Shown one piece after another: positions 10,801 to 20,579 of a stretch of 64,000 nt of DNA. Under the pieces are notes generated by a model that saw only the letters and a program-made list of their open reading frames with translations, was not told the origin of the DNA and did not search any database. Position numbers and translations under genes: made by a program. This DNA is from Euglena gracilis (lineage: Eukaryota; Euglenida; Euglenophyceae; Euglenales), in contig CP154954.1 in NCBI GenBank assembly GCA_039621445.1, positions 65,926,891 through 65,990,890 on the forward strand. The letters are read 5' to 3'. Numbering within the stretch: the stretch's first letter is position 1; each line of letters begins with the position of its first letter.

Positions 10801-12255
10801 TATTAATTGGGGCCACCATGTGGCTGAATCCCAGTAGGGGGTGACCATCAAAACTTTGGTCTGGGGAAACATTTTCAACCTGGGCAGAAATTTTTGGATT
10901 ATTGACCAGGGGGGGTTTGCATAAAGATCCCCCATGTTGTCCAGTGGACATTGTAGTGCATTTACTGCTGTGGCCTCCCAATGTGGCCACCTGGCCACAA
11001 AATTGGGCAGTTTTTTGTTGCCTGGGGAGGCAAATAAATCTGTTTCCAGATTTATGAAATTTTGGAATTGCTGTCTTAACCATTGAAAAAGTTGGGGGTC
11101 TAAAGAATAATCCCCCCTGTCCATTTCCCATCTGCTTATGGGGTCTGCTAGGCATTCCTTTGAAGGCACCCAGTTGACTTGGAGGTTTACTTGGTGCTCC
11201 ATGCACCACTTGAAAAAGGGTCTCAGCATTTTGTTGAAGGGGTCTTTTCTGCCCCCACCTTTTGTTAGGTAATAGTAGATTACCTGGTTGTCCACAGACA
11301 AAGAAACTGTTTCTCCTGGTTTGCTTAAACTTTTCACAGTGCTGATTGCTGCACTGAGCTCCTTTACATTGATGTGTAAAATGGAGTTTTTTCTCCAAAA
11401 TTCCTGCACAATTTCTCCTGTGTGGATGTCCAGCCCCCCCCAGGCATGGGTGCTGCTGTCTGAGTGCAACTCTCTGGTTGCATTTTGGGGGAAGGGTCTG
11501 CCCCCCCAGGTGTCCAATAGAGTTTTTATTTCCCTTAATTGGGCCTTGATTTCCTGGGAAATGGGGTGTTTTGAGTCCCAGGGGGCTGTGGACTTTGCCA
11601 CCAAAAAATTTGCCAGGGTGTCTGTAAAAGCCCTTAAAAAGGGCAGGGCCATTAGATTGCATCTTATTTGACCCAAAATGGCAGCCAACTGCCTTTTTGA
11701 CATGTAATCTTTTTTCACGATTTTCCCCAGCTCCTTTTTTATAGTTTTGACTTTCTGGGGGGGTACTTGTAACTTTCCTTCCTGGAAGTTCAGTTGAAAA
11801 CCCAGGTGGGTTACCACTTGGGTGGGCTGCAGGGTAGACTTTTTCACATTGATTTTGAACCCAGAATCCAGCAAATCTTTGACAACTCTGTTCAGGTGAT
11901 TTTGCAAAATGTTTTGGGTGGGGGCCACCAGTAAAATGTCGTCCAGGTAAATAAAGACCTGGATGCCCCTTTTTCTCCACAGTTTTTCGAATGTCTTCAT
12001 TACTGACATGAAAATTTGGGGCATTACATTTAGCCCAAAGCAGCCTGTTTGAAATTCCCAGGTCTGCCCCCCTACCTGATGCCTTAAAAATGGCCTTAGG
12101 CCAGGACTTAATGGAATATGGAAATAGGCATCCTTCAGGTCTATTTTTGCTGCCCAGTGGCCTTTTTCCAAAACTGGGAAAATGTGCTGGATATGATCCA
12201 GCCTGAAAGGTTTTACTTGAAACTGCTGATTTATTTCTCTGCAGTCGCTGATCAT
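10609..12255 (-). CDS. DIRS copy 1 reverse transcriptase / RNase H
   Basis: 548 codons from the first ATG; the frame is open upstream to about 12355. RT motifs: MISDCREIN, KIDLKDAYFHIP, FGLNVMPQIF and the active site VFIYLDDILL (about 11945-11965). RNase H follows with ELHSDSSTHAWGG (about 11450) and VDNQVIYYYL. After it comes the DIRS-type spacer with LMVTPYWDSATWWPQLI. A seven-base A-run (12351-12357 on the plus strand as T) carries one extra base relative to copies 2 and 3 and shifts the N-terminal part of the RT frame (IQEINSMEEKWGDTPL and downstream) out of phase, so this copy likely needs frameshifting or is slightly damaged. Confidence 0.85.
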   Translation of the reverse strand: MISDCREINQQFQVKPFRLDHIQHIFPVLEKGHWAAKIDLKDAYFHIPLSPGLRPFLRHQVGGQTWEFQTGCFGLNVMPQIFMSVMKTFEKLWRKRGIQVFIYLDDILLVAPTQNILQNHLNRVVKDLLDSGFKINVKKSTLQPTQVVTHLGFQLNFQEGKLQVPPQKVKTIKKELGKIVKKDYMSKRQLAAILGQIRCNLMALPFLRAFTDTLANFLVAKSTAPWDSKHPISQEIKAQLREIKTLLDTWGGRPFPQNATRELHSDSSTHAWGGLDIHTGEIVQEFWRKNSILHINVKELSAAISTVKSLSKPGETVSLSVDNQVIYYYLTKGGGRKDPFNKMLRPFFKWCMEHQVNLQVNWVPSKECLADPISRWEMDRGDYSLDPQLFQWLRQQFQNFINLETDLFASPGNKKLPNFVARWPHWEATAVNALQCPLDNMGDLYANPPWSIIQKFLPRLKMFPQTKVLMVTPYWDSATWWPQLIKMKVPGTPCLKITPYRGMFTNCRGEQMPPPRWPLLCMICSGKFWRGNKFRLKPLKISWGETPV

Positions 12256-12338
12256 TCTCCATTTTGTTGTTCCCCCCTCTGGTTTCGAAATTAGAAACCA
12301 TGGGATTAAATGTTGGGATTCTGAATCCCAAACTCGTT

Positions 12339-13634
12339 TTATTGACCCAGTTTTTTTCGTAATCCAGCAGAATTTTTTCTGCCTGGTTCAGGTCCAGATT
12401 GGCCCTGGGTTTTGGGTGTGTGGACAATTTTGGGGGATTTACCCAGGGGGGTTGAATTCCATTTTTGATTAATTGACATGTTGCTGGGGGGGCATTTTTT
12501 GACCACCATTTTAGACTTTTCTGAAGTCTCTGGTACAGGGGGGTATCTCCCCATTTTTCCTCCATGGAATTTATTTCCTGAATCAGATGATTGTTTGGGG
12601 GTTGGGTGGGGGGTGTTGGACATTTCACAGCCCCTATAGCCCCTAGGGCTTGAGCCCTTGGAAAAAGCAAATGTTCTTGGGGGGGTGTGCATGCACTCTC
12701 CTCTCTTCTCACTCTCTCTCTGGAGCATCTTGTTGTTGGAATGCATACCATAGGGCTTAATGCCCCTGTTTTGCCTATCAGGCCTCCTTGATGATGATGG
12801 TGTTGGTAGCCATACCATAGGGGGGCCTCTGTGGGTCCCCCCCTTCTTGATTTCACTGGGAGATTTGAAGGTTGATGAATAAATACTTGTGGGGGTCCTT
12901 CCCCTTCCCCCTGTTCCTCCTGGGGCTGGGCCCATGTTAAATACAAAGCCCCTGGGGGGCTGCCCTTTAGCTTCTGGGGGGCCTCTGGAGGTCCACCCCT
13001 TGTATGGCTGCCATAGCCCTTGTATTGGCCATCTTGGCCCAAGCCCCCTTTGTTCTGGCCTCCATGGCCGGGGCTGTAAGTTCTGGCTTCTTGCCATGCC
13101 CAATTGAAATCTGGGGGAGCCCTGTTGCTGGGCCACCCCCTTCCCCCCTGGAATGGGGTTGTGGGCTGAATTTGAAAAAGCTGGTCGGTACAGACCTTTT
13201 TTGCCCCTTCCTGCTGGGCCATTTGCTGGCTTCCCAATGTTTGACTGGCCCCCTTGTCCCTGATTCCATCTTGATAGGTTGGGGACATTTGCCCTGTGGG
13301 CTGGGGCTTTTGGTCTCTGGGCTGGGCCTGCCAATCTTGCAGGTTTCTTGAACCCCAATTTGAAATGTGATGGGTCTTGACCCTGGGTACCCAATGTCTT
13401 TCGTTGTCGCCTGGGCTTTTTGCCCACTGTTTGCCAGGGTCCATGGCCATCACTGTGTGTGGTTGTCTGCTGCTGAAAAATTTTTTCTGCTGAGATGTGT
13501 GGTGGGGGGGAAGTGATGGCCACGGTTCGCCACGTTGAAACCGCATCTCCAAGTTCTCCAGCTGGCGCTTCTTGTTCTGCACTTTGTCCAGGTTGTCGAC
13601 TTGATAATTCCACTTCGTTCTCCACATTCTGCAT
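12339..13634 (-). CDS. DIRS copy 1 gag-like protein
   Basis: 431 codons from ATG to TAA. The N-terminal part has a conserved GELGDA...W block and SDGHGPWQTV, then a long Gly/Gln/Pro/Arg-rich tract with RWNQGQGG. No zinc knuckle is seen. Similar proteins are encoded by copies 2, 3 and 5. It ends overlapping the RT frame. By position it is the nucleocapsid-type protein; function is inferred from location only. Confidence 0.65.
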   Translation of the reverse strand: MQNVENEVELSSRQPGQSAEQEAPAGELGDAVSTWRTVAITSPPPHISAEKIFQQQTTTHSDGHGPWQTVGKKPRRQRKTLGTQGQDPSHFKLGFKKPARLAGPAQRPKAPAHRANVPNLSRWNQGQGGQSNIGKPANGPAGRGKKGLYRPAFSNSAHNPIPGGKGVAQQQGSPRFQLGMARSQNLQPRPWRPEQRGLGPRWPIQGLWQPYKGWTSRGPPEAKGQPPRGFVFNMGPAPGGTGGRGRTPTSIYSSTFKSPSEIKKGGTHRGPPMVWLPTPSSSRRPDRQNRGIKPYGMHSNNKMLQRESEKRGECMHTPPRTFAFSKGSSPRGYRGCEMSNTPHPTPKQSSDSGNKFHGGKMGRYPPVPETSEKSKMVVKKCPPSNMSINQKWNSTPLGKSPKIVHTPKTQGQSGPEPGRKNSAGLRKKLGQ

Positions 13635-14003
13635 TGACTTCCAATGTCAAAGTTGAAATAATTTCTTGAATTTGATATTCTGCAGGTGCTACAGGTTCTG
13701 AATATTGATATTGTGTTCTTTTGATCTCTTCCAACTCTGTTCTTTGAAAGTTTCTGTCTTCTTCCGTGTCGAAGGGCAAGATTAGGAATCAGCCAACTCC
13801 GGCGAAGAAAGGCACTAAGCAGGGACTCCTAACCCAACGCAGCAAACAATCCAAACAACACCGCCGGCGAGCAAGGCATGGCCTCACAAGGGCAAAGTGC
13901 GGAGCCCGAGGTGTCTGCCTTTTTTCGCCGGAGTTGGCTGACTCTTAACTTGCCCTTCGACACCCAGAAGACAGGAACAGAGTCAACGAACGAAGAAGAA
14001 CCA

Positions 14004-14452
14004 TGCATCTCTCTAAGGTTTTGCGAACACCCCGGGGGGGGCGGCTGCAGCCAGCCCCGATTTGGGCCCAGCCCAGCCGCAGCAGCACCCCCCCGGGGGG
14101 GGGCTCCGCTAGCCTAGCTCACCAGCCCCTTTTTTGGGGTCCAGCCCAAATTTTTTCGGCGCGAAACGCCGAAATTTTTTGAGAAATTGTGGTCAAAAGT
14201 GGCCAAAAATGGGGTTTGGGGGGCGTTTTGGGCATTTTTGGGGGGTTTCAGATGCATCATTTTTTCAAAACTGTGTTCTGCAGGTCATTTTTGGGCATTT
14301 TTCCGATTTCAGTCCAGCTCGCCCCGGTTCGGGTCCAGCCAGGGCCCAGCCCCCCCCGGGGGGGGGGGCGGGCTAGCCAGCCCAAATTTCTAGCCAGCCC
14401 AAATTTCTAGCCATAGCCCAGCACCCCCCGGGGTCCTTAAAGAGATGTATGA
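14004..14452. mobile_element. MULE-like MITE in DIRS copy 2 leader
   Basis: 449 bp flanked by a perfect 9-base duplication GAAGAACCA (13995-14003 and 14453-14461). Inverted ends are CATCTCTCTAAGG / CCTTAAAGAGATG. The interior has GC-rich CCAGCC tracts and a long stem AATTTTTTCGGCG-CGAAA-CGCCGAAATTTTTT near 14150. No ORF. A 9-base duplication is typical of Mutator-like elements; assignment is inference. Confidence 0.7.
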
Positions 14453-14556
14453 GAAGAACCAAGAACAGAAGTCAATATCAATTCAATATCCAGAAGGACA
14501 CGAACCAGACGAATATTAACTCAAAAGTCAATTATCAAATTTCAAATTTGACTTCA

Positions 14557-15672
14557 ATGAGCAATGCAGTTGAGAAGAAATTGGAATTTCATGGCCGCGG
14601 ACGTCTTGGAGCAGAGGCCGCAGCAGCAGCTGGAGAACTTGGAGATGCGGTCGACACGTGGCAAACCGTGGCCGTTCTTCCCACCCAGACCCCCGCCCCA
14701 GAAATTTCCCACAAAAACCCCCCCAGTGACGGCCACGGTCCTTGGACCACTGTGGCCAGAAGGCCCAGAAAACAGAAGTCAGCCCAAGCCCTCAGTGGGC
14801 AAAGGATGGGCCATGGAGGCCCAAAATACTTCAGCATTGGACATCCAAAGCCCACAGATCAGGGGCTTTTCCCCCAAGCCTGTACACAATTTGGCCAAAG
14901 GCTGGGGAGATGGAATCAAGGCCAAGGAGGTCACCATTACAGGGGCCATGGGGGCCAATTTTACAAGCAAATCCCCTCAGGAAGGGGCAGAAAAGGTCTG
15001 TCAAACCCCCCCCAATTCATCTTACACAACAGCCCCACTCAAGGGGAAAAGGGGGGGCCACAGCAGCCCCCCCAGATTTATACATGGAGGCCTTGGAGGC
15101 CAGCAGGGTGGACCCACAGTGGCCACCAAGAAGCTATGGGACATCATCCCCAACCAGCAGGGTGGACCCACAGTGGCAACCAAGAAGCTAAGAAAGCTGC
15201 TGGAGAACTCCCCCGAGGGACACACAGAGGCCCTCTGCCAAAAAGGGGGGGGGGGGAAGGGACCCACAGTGGCCCTTTTAATGACTCAGCCTCAGCAGGA
15301 AAAGGGACCCACAGTGGCCCTTTTGGAGGGAGGGGCAGGAACCCCTCCAACATTTATTTCTCAAGTCCCGATTGTTCAGTCAAGGGGGGGACCCACAGAG
15401 GCCCCCCTATGGTATGTCAACCAACCAGATCATCATGGAGAAGACCAGATAGGCGAAACAGGGGCATTAAGCCCTATGGTATGTCATCCAACAACAAGAT
15501 CCTCCAGACCGGTGATCAGAGAGGGAGAGAATGCATGCACATCCCCCCAGAAAAAAATTCCTTTTCCAAGGCCCCAAGCCCTAGGGGACCTAGGGGTGCA
15601 ATGTCCAACACCCCCAGCCCAGCCCCCCCCCAAATCTTCTTATCCAGAAAACAACCTCAATGGAGGAAATAA
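14557..15672 (+). CDS. DIRS copy 2 gag-like protein
   Basis: Open frame from MSNAVEKKLEFHGRG, through GELGDAVDTWQTVAV, SDGHGPWTTV and RWNQGQGGHHYRGHGGQ, to a stop at 15672. It is upstream-open to an ATG at 14449 that lies inside the MITE end, so the inserted element could supply an earlier start. The last third contains repeated GGTHRGP/GTHSGP units (about 15170-15410). The overlapping frame 14564-15826 is the extended RT-type frame. Confidence 0.55.
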   Translation: MSNAVEKKLEFHGRGRLGAEAAAAAGELGDAVDTWQTVAVLPTQTPAPEISHKNPPSDGHGPWTTVARRPRKQKSAQALSGQRMGHGGPKYFSIGHPKPTDQGLFPQACTQFGQRLGRWNQGQGGHHYRGHGGQFYKQIPSGRGRKGLSNPPQFILHNSPTQGEKGGPQQPPQIYTWRPWRPAGWTHSGHQEAMGHHPQPAGWTHSGNQEAKKAAGELPRGTHRGPLPKRGGGEGTHSGPFNDSASAGKGTHSGPFGGRGRNPSNIYFSSPDCSVKGGTHRGPPMVCQPTRSSWRRPDRRNRGIKPYGMSSNNKILQTGDQRGRECMHIPPEKNSFSKAPSPRGPRGAMSNTPSPAPPQIFLSRKQPQWRK

Positions 15673-15673
15673 A

Positions 15674-16146
15674 GGGAGACACCCCCCTCCATCAAAGGTT
15701 GCAAAAAAGCCAAAAATGTCCATCACCACCACCCTGCCCTCCCAAAACAATCTTATCCAGGAAATAAATTCCATGGAGGAGAAATGTGGAGACACCCCCT
15801 CCATCAAAAGCTGCAAAAAAGCCTGAAATGGTGGGCAAAAAATCCCCCCCCAACAACATGTCAACTCATCAGGGATGGCATTCAACCCCCCTGGGTAAAC
15901 CCACCAAAATTGTCCACCCACCCAAAACCCAGAGCAAATTTGAACCTACCCCAAGCAGAAAAAATACTGCTGGATTACGAAAAATCTGGATCCGTAAAGA
16001 GGGTGAGGGATTCAACCACCCAGCACCTCATCCCCTGGTTTTTGATTTCAAAACCAGAGGGGGGACAGACCAAATGGAGGTTAATAAGCGATTGCAGGGA
16101 GCTAAATCAACTGTTCCAAGTGAACCTTTCAAGCTGGATCACATCC
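15674..16146 (+). pseudogene. DIRS copy 2 RT N-terminal fragment
   Basis: Encodes the RT pre-domain (INSMEEK, PPWVNPPKLSTHP, AEKILLDYEKSGSVKR) and the first RT block SKPEGGQTKWRLISDCRELN, then is cut at 16146 by the junction with repeat A. It lacks the YLDD active site and is not functional. Confidence 0.7.
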
Positions 16147-18590
16147 ATAATTATACCTCCTCGGTGTATTGTGCATATGGTGCATACCTGCTGCTTTCTG
16201 AAGCATTTTTGTCTGAGCCTCAATTTGCAATTCTTGTTTGACTATTTCCCGGTTGATGTGCAACCGAAGCAGCATTTTTTTTTTTTGTTTGTTTTCTCCC
16301 GGTCATGACATTGGTAACGGTTGGCCCTCTGTGGCCGCCCAGCTCCCCGGCGTGCTACGAGCGACCCGTCCATCCGCTGCTTGGGACCCAGCCAGGGCTG
16401 TCGACCACTCAGATGGATGAAGGTTCAGAAGTTGTCAAGTGGATTCCCGGACGAGGGGTAACATACGACGTAATTCTCTTTATTTGACAGAAATGATGGC
16501 GGATGATATGTCGCTTGGTGGTGACTCTGGGAGGTGCAGGTTGGCTCTCGGTTTTTGGTGGCCCCGATTGCCTCCTGCGGGTTGTCTTTCCGAACCATTC
16601 CAGGCTTTTTTTCCATGCAGTCTTTGGTGCAACGTGCTGCCTCCCCGTTTTCCCCCGGTGGGAACTTTCCTCCCAGCTACATGGCTATGGGCAACGTGAT
16701 CTACTCGTTCCCCGCTTCACGGTTCGGCTGAAGAAAAGGCATGGGTGTGGAGGGAGCTGACCGCAGTGGGGGGCCCGGCGTCCGGTCGCCAAACACGCTG
16801 CCGCCGGCCCTGGGGGCACTCGTAAGGCCGGGGACGGGGACGCCCCGGCCTCTTTCCCGGAACTGCCCTCGAGCCACTGCCCCTCCCCCCGTGTGGCGCA
16901 GTGGTCCGAATCCCCTGTTCTCCCCCCTGTGGTGTATGCGGAAGAGCCAGCGAATGGGCCGGGAGGGGACTCGGGGGCTCCAATTTGGAGCCTCAGTCTC
17001 GAAGGGGTCAAGGTTGAAACTTTGCGAGTCCGTGGTTTGTCGTGTTCATTGTTTCCAGCCAAATTCCCAGCCAGGCAAATCATGAGACTGCAAAAAAAAA
17101 TTGCAATTTGTTGCAAGAAACCAAAAGGCAACGCCCACGGGATGGTGGGAGTGTTATTCATCCTCTCGTGTTTTCCAGGGGACTCATTGGGGATGGGGAG
17201 GAATGTTGATTCGTGAGGTTGAGCCATCATGGCATGACCCCTCCCGACCGCTCCCAAGCTGTTCTGTCTGTCTGCCACCTAATGCGGTGATGCTGCGCCC
17301 CCTCAACCCCAACGTCGTTCATGTTTTTTTTGTTTGTAGCCCCGCTGTCGCGGAGCACAGCCTTTGTGGGGTGTGGTTGGGTGTGGTTGGGTCGTTGGGC
17401 CTCTTTTGTGATGGAGCCAACTGCACCAGCACGCAGCATGCATACTGTCCACCGGAGCACTTGCTAGTTTTGGTCAGGTGAACTTGACCTCCCTCGCCAT
17501 GTGTACCTGTATTCTGCATCTGCCCGTGTGTCAGGGCCCTTCTGTGTCAGAAGTGGTCACCAGTTTGGCATTGTGCATCCACGCCAAAAGCCAAAGGGTG
17601 TGCTCCCCGTCGGGGATGCCCCTGACCCCCGTGACGAACGCATCACCCCCCACCAGCCTTCATGCACTGCGTTTGGCGTTTCTGACGCCGCCAACCTCCC
17701 AAGCGCTGGAGCGCGTCGGGCGGGACTGTACTCTCGGCAGCGTCATTTAAGTGTGTTTCGCCACACCACTCCAATTGTCTCCCTCTGTTGAAGGTCCTCG
17801 TTGTTTCGCCAGCAGGCAGTGGTCGCTGTTGCTGGTTGTGCATTGAATATAAACAACTGGAGTTGCACGTGAATTCACGCAAAGCTATCGTTGCCCCTCC
17901 CTCCTTGTTCAGGATGGACCCCTGCCGCCTGACTCGCTGTCACCCCGCTATTCATGTTCATATTTCGGTCATTGCAGTTGTCGAGAGTTTCGCACTCCCC
18001 CGAGGCAGACCGAGAAGGGGGACACCGAGAGCGGAGCACAATACCAAGCGAGGTAATGCCTTGTTTGCTGGATTTTTGAAGGTGAATGTTTTTGGGAAGG
18101 TTAGGCTTTGCCCGTTTGGTGCTGCAATGTTGGCACGTCAGTCCGGCGTGGATGATTTTGGGTGGCCGACCGACCCCTCAGGGAGCCCCCCTCCGACCCC
18201 CCCCCCCAGGAAGGTTTTTTCTTTTATGGGAGGTTTGGGAGCTATCTTAACGTTTGTGTGCTTCGCCCTCGGTCGTCCTCTCTCGGTCTCTCTCTCTCGG
18301 GGGGGTGCGAGACACGACTTCGTGGGCTCCGCACTTTGCCCTTGTGAGGCCATGCCTTGTTTGCTGGCGTGTTGTTTGGATGGTGTGTTTGCGCCGGAGT
18401 TGGCTGAATCTTAATTTGCCCTTCGGTACCCAGAAGAAGAAGAAGGTCAATCAATCAGCCCAAATTATCCACAGCAGGGCGCTCTTACAGACACCTCGGA
18501 CTCCGCACTTCGCCATTGTGAGGCCATGCCTTGCACACCGGCGGTTTGCTGTGACTGTTTGATGCGCTCGGTTAAGAGGCCCCGCTTAGT
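16147..18590 (+). mobile_element. 2.44-kb direct repeat A, copy 2
   Basis: 2444 bp, only a handful of differences from 6923-9365. It is joined upstream to the broken DIRS copy 2 and downstream to the leader of copy 3. The boundaries are sharp: the first copy begins after a GT microsatellite region, this one inside RT sequence. All frames found in copy 1 recur here, as expected of a recent duplication. Confidence 0.7.
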
Positions 18591-18677
18591 GCCTTTTTTC
18601 GCCGGAGTTGGCTGACTCTTAACTTGCCCTTCGACACCCAGAAGACAGGAACAGAGTCAACGAACGAAGAAGAACCA

Positions 18678-19125
18678 TGCATCTCTCTAAGGTTTTGCGA
18701 ACACCCCCGGGGGGGCGGCTGCAGCCAGCCCCGATTTGGGCCCAGCCCAGCCGCAGCAGCACCCCCCCGGGGGGGGGCTCCGCTAGCCTAGCTCACCAGC
18801 CCCTTTTTTGGGGTCCAGCCCAAATTTTTTCGGCGCGAAACGCCGAAATTTTTTGAGAAATTGTGGTCAAAAGTGGCCAAAAATGGGGTTTTGGGTGCGT
18901 TTTGGGCATTTTTGGGGGGTTTCAGATGCATCATTTTTTCAAAACTGTGTTCTGCAGGTCATTTTTGGGCATTTTTCCGATTTCAGTCCAGCTCACCCCG
19001 GTTCGGGTCCAGCCAGGGCCCAGCCCCCCCCGGGGGGGGGGCGGGCTAGCCAGCCCAAATTTCTAGCCAGCCCAAATTTCTAGCCCTAGCCCAGCACCCC
19101 CCGGGGTCCTTAAAGAGATGTATGA
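18678..19125. mobile_element. MULE-like MITE in DIRS copy 3 leader
   Basis: 448 bp at exactly the same site, and with the same GAAGAACCA duplication (18669-18677, 19126-19134), as in copy 2. Copies 2 and 3 therefore descend from one MITE-bearing parent, while copies 1 and 5 lack it. Confidence 0.7.
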
Positions 19126-19229
19126 GAAGAACCAAGAACAGAAGTCAATATCAATTCAATATCCAGAAGGACACGAACCAGACGAATATTAACTCAAAAG
19201 TCAATTATCAAATTTCAAATTTGACTTCA

Positions 19230-20573
19230 ATGAGCAATGCAGTTGAGAAGAAATTGGAATTTCATGGCCGCGGACGTCTTGGAGCAGAGGCCGCAGCAGC
19301 AGCTGGAGAACTTGGAGATGCGGTCGACACGTGGCAAACCGTGGCCGTTCTTCCCACCCAGACCCCCGCCCCAGAAATTTCCCACAAAAACCCCCCCAGT
19401 GACGGCCACGGTCCTTGGACCACTGTGGCCAGAAGGCCCAGAAAACAGAAGTCAGCCCAAGCCCTCAGTGGGCAAAGGATGGGCCATGGAGGCCCAAAAT
19501 ACTTCAGCATTGGACATCCAAAGCCCACAGATCAGGGGCTTTTCCCCCAAGCCTGTACACAATTTGGCCAAAGGCTGGGGAGATGGAATCAAGGCCAAGG
19601 AGGTCACCATTACAGGGGCCATGGGGGCCAATTTTACAAGCAAATCCCCTCAGGAAGGGGCAGAAAAGGTCTGTCAAACCCCCCCCAATTCATCTTACAC
19701 AACAGCCCCACTCAAGGGGAAAAGGGGGGGCCACAGCAGCCCCCCCAGATTTATACATGGAGGCCTTGGAGGCCAGCAGGGTGGACCCACAGTGGCCACC
19801 AAGAAGCTATGGGACATCATCCCCAACCAGCAGGGTGGACCCACAGTGGCAACCAAGAAGCTAAGAAAGCTGCTGGAGAACTCCCCCGAGGGACACACAG
19901 AGGCCCTCTGCCAAAAAGGGGGGGGGAAGGGATCCACAGTGGCCCTTTTAATGACTCAGCCTCAGCAGGAAAAGGGACCCACAGTGGCCCTTTTGGAGGG
20001 AGGGGCAGGAACCCCTCCAACATTTATTTCTCAAGTCCCGATTGTTCAGTCAAGGGGGGGACCCACAGAGGCCCCCCTATGGTATGTCAACCAACCAGAT
20101 CATCATGGAGAAGACCAGATAGGCGAAACAGGGGCATTAAGCCCTATGGTATGTCATCCAACAACAAGATCCTCCAGACCGGTGATCAGAGAGGGAGAGA
20201 ATGCATGCACATCCCCCCAGAAAAAAATTCCTTTTCCAAGGCCCCAAGCCCTAGGGGACCTAGGGGTGCAATGTCCAACACCCCCAGCCCAGCCCCCCCC
20301 CCCAAATCTTCTTATCCAGAAAACAACCTCAATGGAGGAAATAAAGGGAGACACCCCCCTCCATCAAAGGTTGCAAAAAAGCCAAAAATGTCCATCACCA
20401 CCAGCCCAGCCCTCCCAAAACAATCTTATCCAGGAAATAAATTCCATGGAGGAGAAATGGGGAGACACCCCCCTCCATCAAAAGCTGCAAAAAAGCCTGA
20501 AATGGTGGGCAAAAAATCCCCCCCCCAACAACATGTCAACTCATCAGGGATGGCATTCAACCCCCCTGGGTAA
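19230..20573 (+). CDS. DIRS copy 3 gag-like protein
   Basis: Open frame aligned with copy 2 gag (MSNAVEKKLEF start, RWNQGQGG block), intact to a stop at 20573. In an overlapping frame, 19237-20994 is open for 585 codons and passes straight into the RT domain (KIDLKDAYFHIP), so in this copy gag and RT reading frames overlap over the whole gag length. Confidence 0.55.
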   Translation: MSNAVEKKLEFHGRGRLGAEAAAAAGELGDAVDTWQTVAVLPTQTPAPEISHKNPPSDGHGPWTTVARRPRKQKSAQALSGQRMGHGGPKYFSIGHPKPTDQGLFPQACTQFGQRLGRWNQGQGGHHYRGHGGQFYKQIPSGRGRKGLSNPPQFILHNSPTQGEKGGPQQPPQIYTWRPWRPAGWTHSGHQEAMGHHPQPAGWTHSGNQEAKKAAGELPRGTHRGPLPKRGGEGIHSGPFNDSASAGKGTHSGPFGGRGRNPSNIYFSSPDCSVKGGTHRGPPMVCQPTRSSWRRPDRRNRGIKPYGMSSNNKILQTGDQRGRECMHIPPEKNSFSKAPSPRGPRGAMSNTPSPAPPPKSSYPENNLNGGNKGRHPPPSKVAKKPKMSITTSPALPKQSYPGNKFHGGEMGRHPPPSKAAKKPEMVGKKSPPQQHVNSSGMAFNPPG

Positions 20574-20579
20574 ACCCAC

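Larger units (their letters stand above)
9366..13916 (-). mobile_element. DIRS-like retrotransposon copy 1, nearly complete
   Basis: A 4.55-kb minus-strand element with the DIRS order gag, reverse transcriptase, RNase H, tyrosine recombinase. There are no LTRs. A terminal repeat of about 95 bases at 9434-9527 recurs inverted at 13792-13887, matching the split inverted termini of DIRS elements, which replicate through a circular intermediate inserted by a tyrosine recombinase. Its left terminus abuts copy 2 head-to-head at 13916/13917. Confidence 0.85.
13917..16146 (+). mobile_element. DIRS-like copy 2, 5' half only, chimeric
   Basis: Plus-strand copy starting head-to-head with copy 1. It holds the 5' leader, gag and the first RT blocks (LISKPEGGQTKWRLISDC), then stops abruptly after the codons for LDHI at 16146, where repeat A copy 2 begins. 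RT core, RNase H and recombinase are missing. Its leader carries a 449-bp insertion (14004-14452). Confidence 0.75.

Noticed and set aside
9485-13627. Single 1380-codon ORF as a polyprotein
   Set aside because: Only the last part is recombinase. In the RT region this frame lacks RT motifs, which lie in another frame, and the gag frame is different again. The length reflects T-poor composition.
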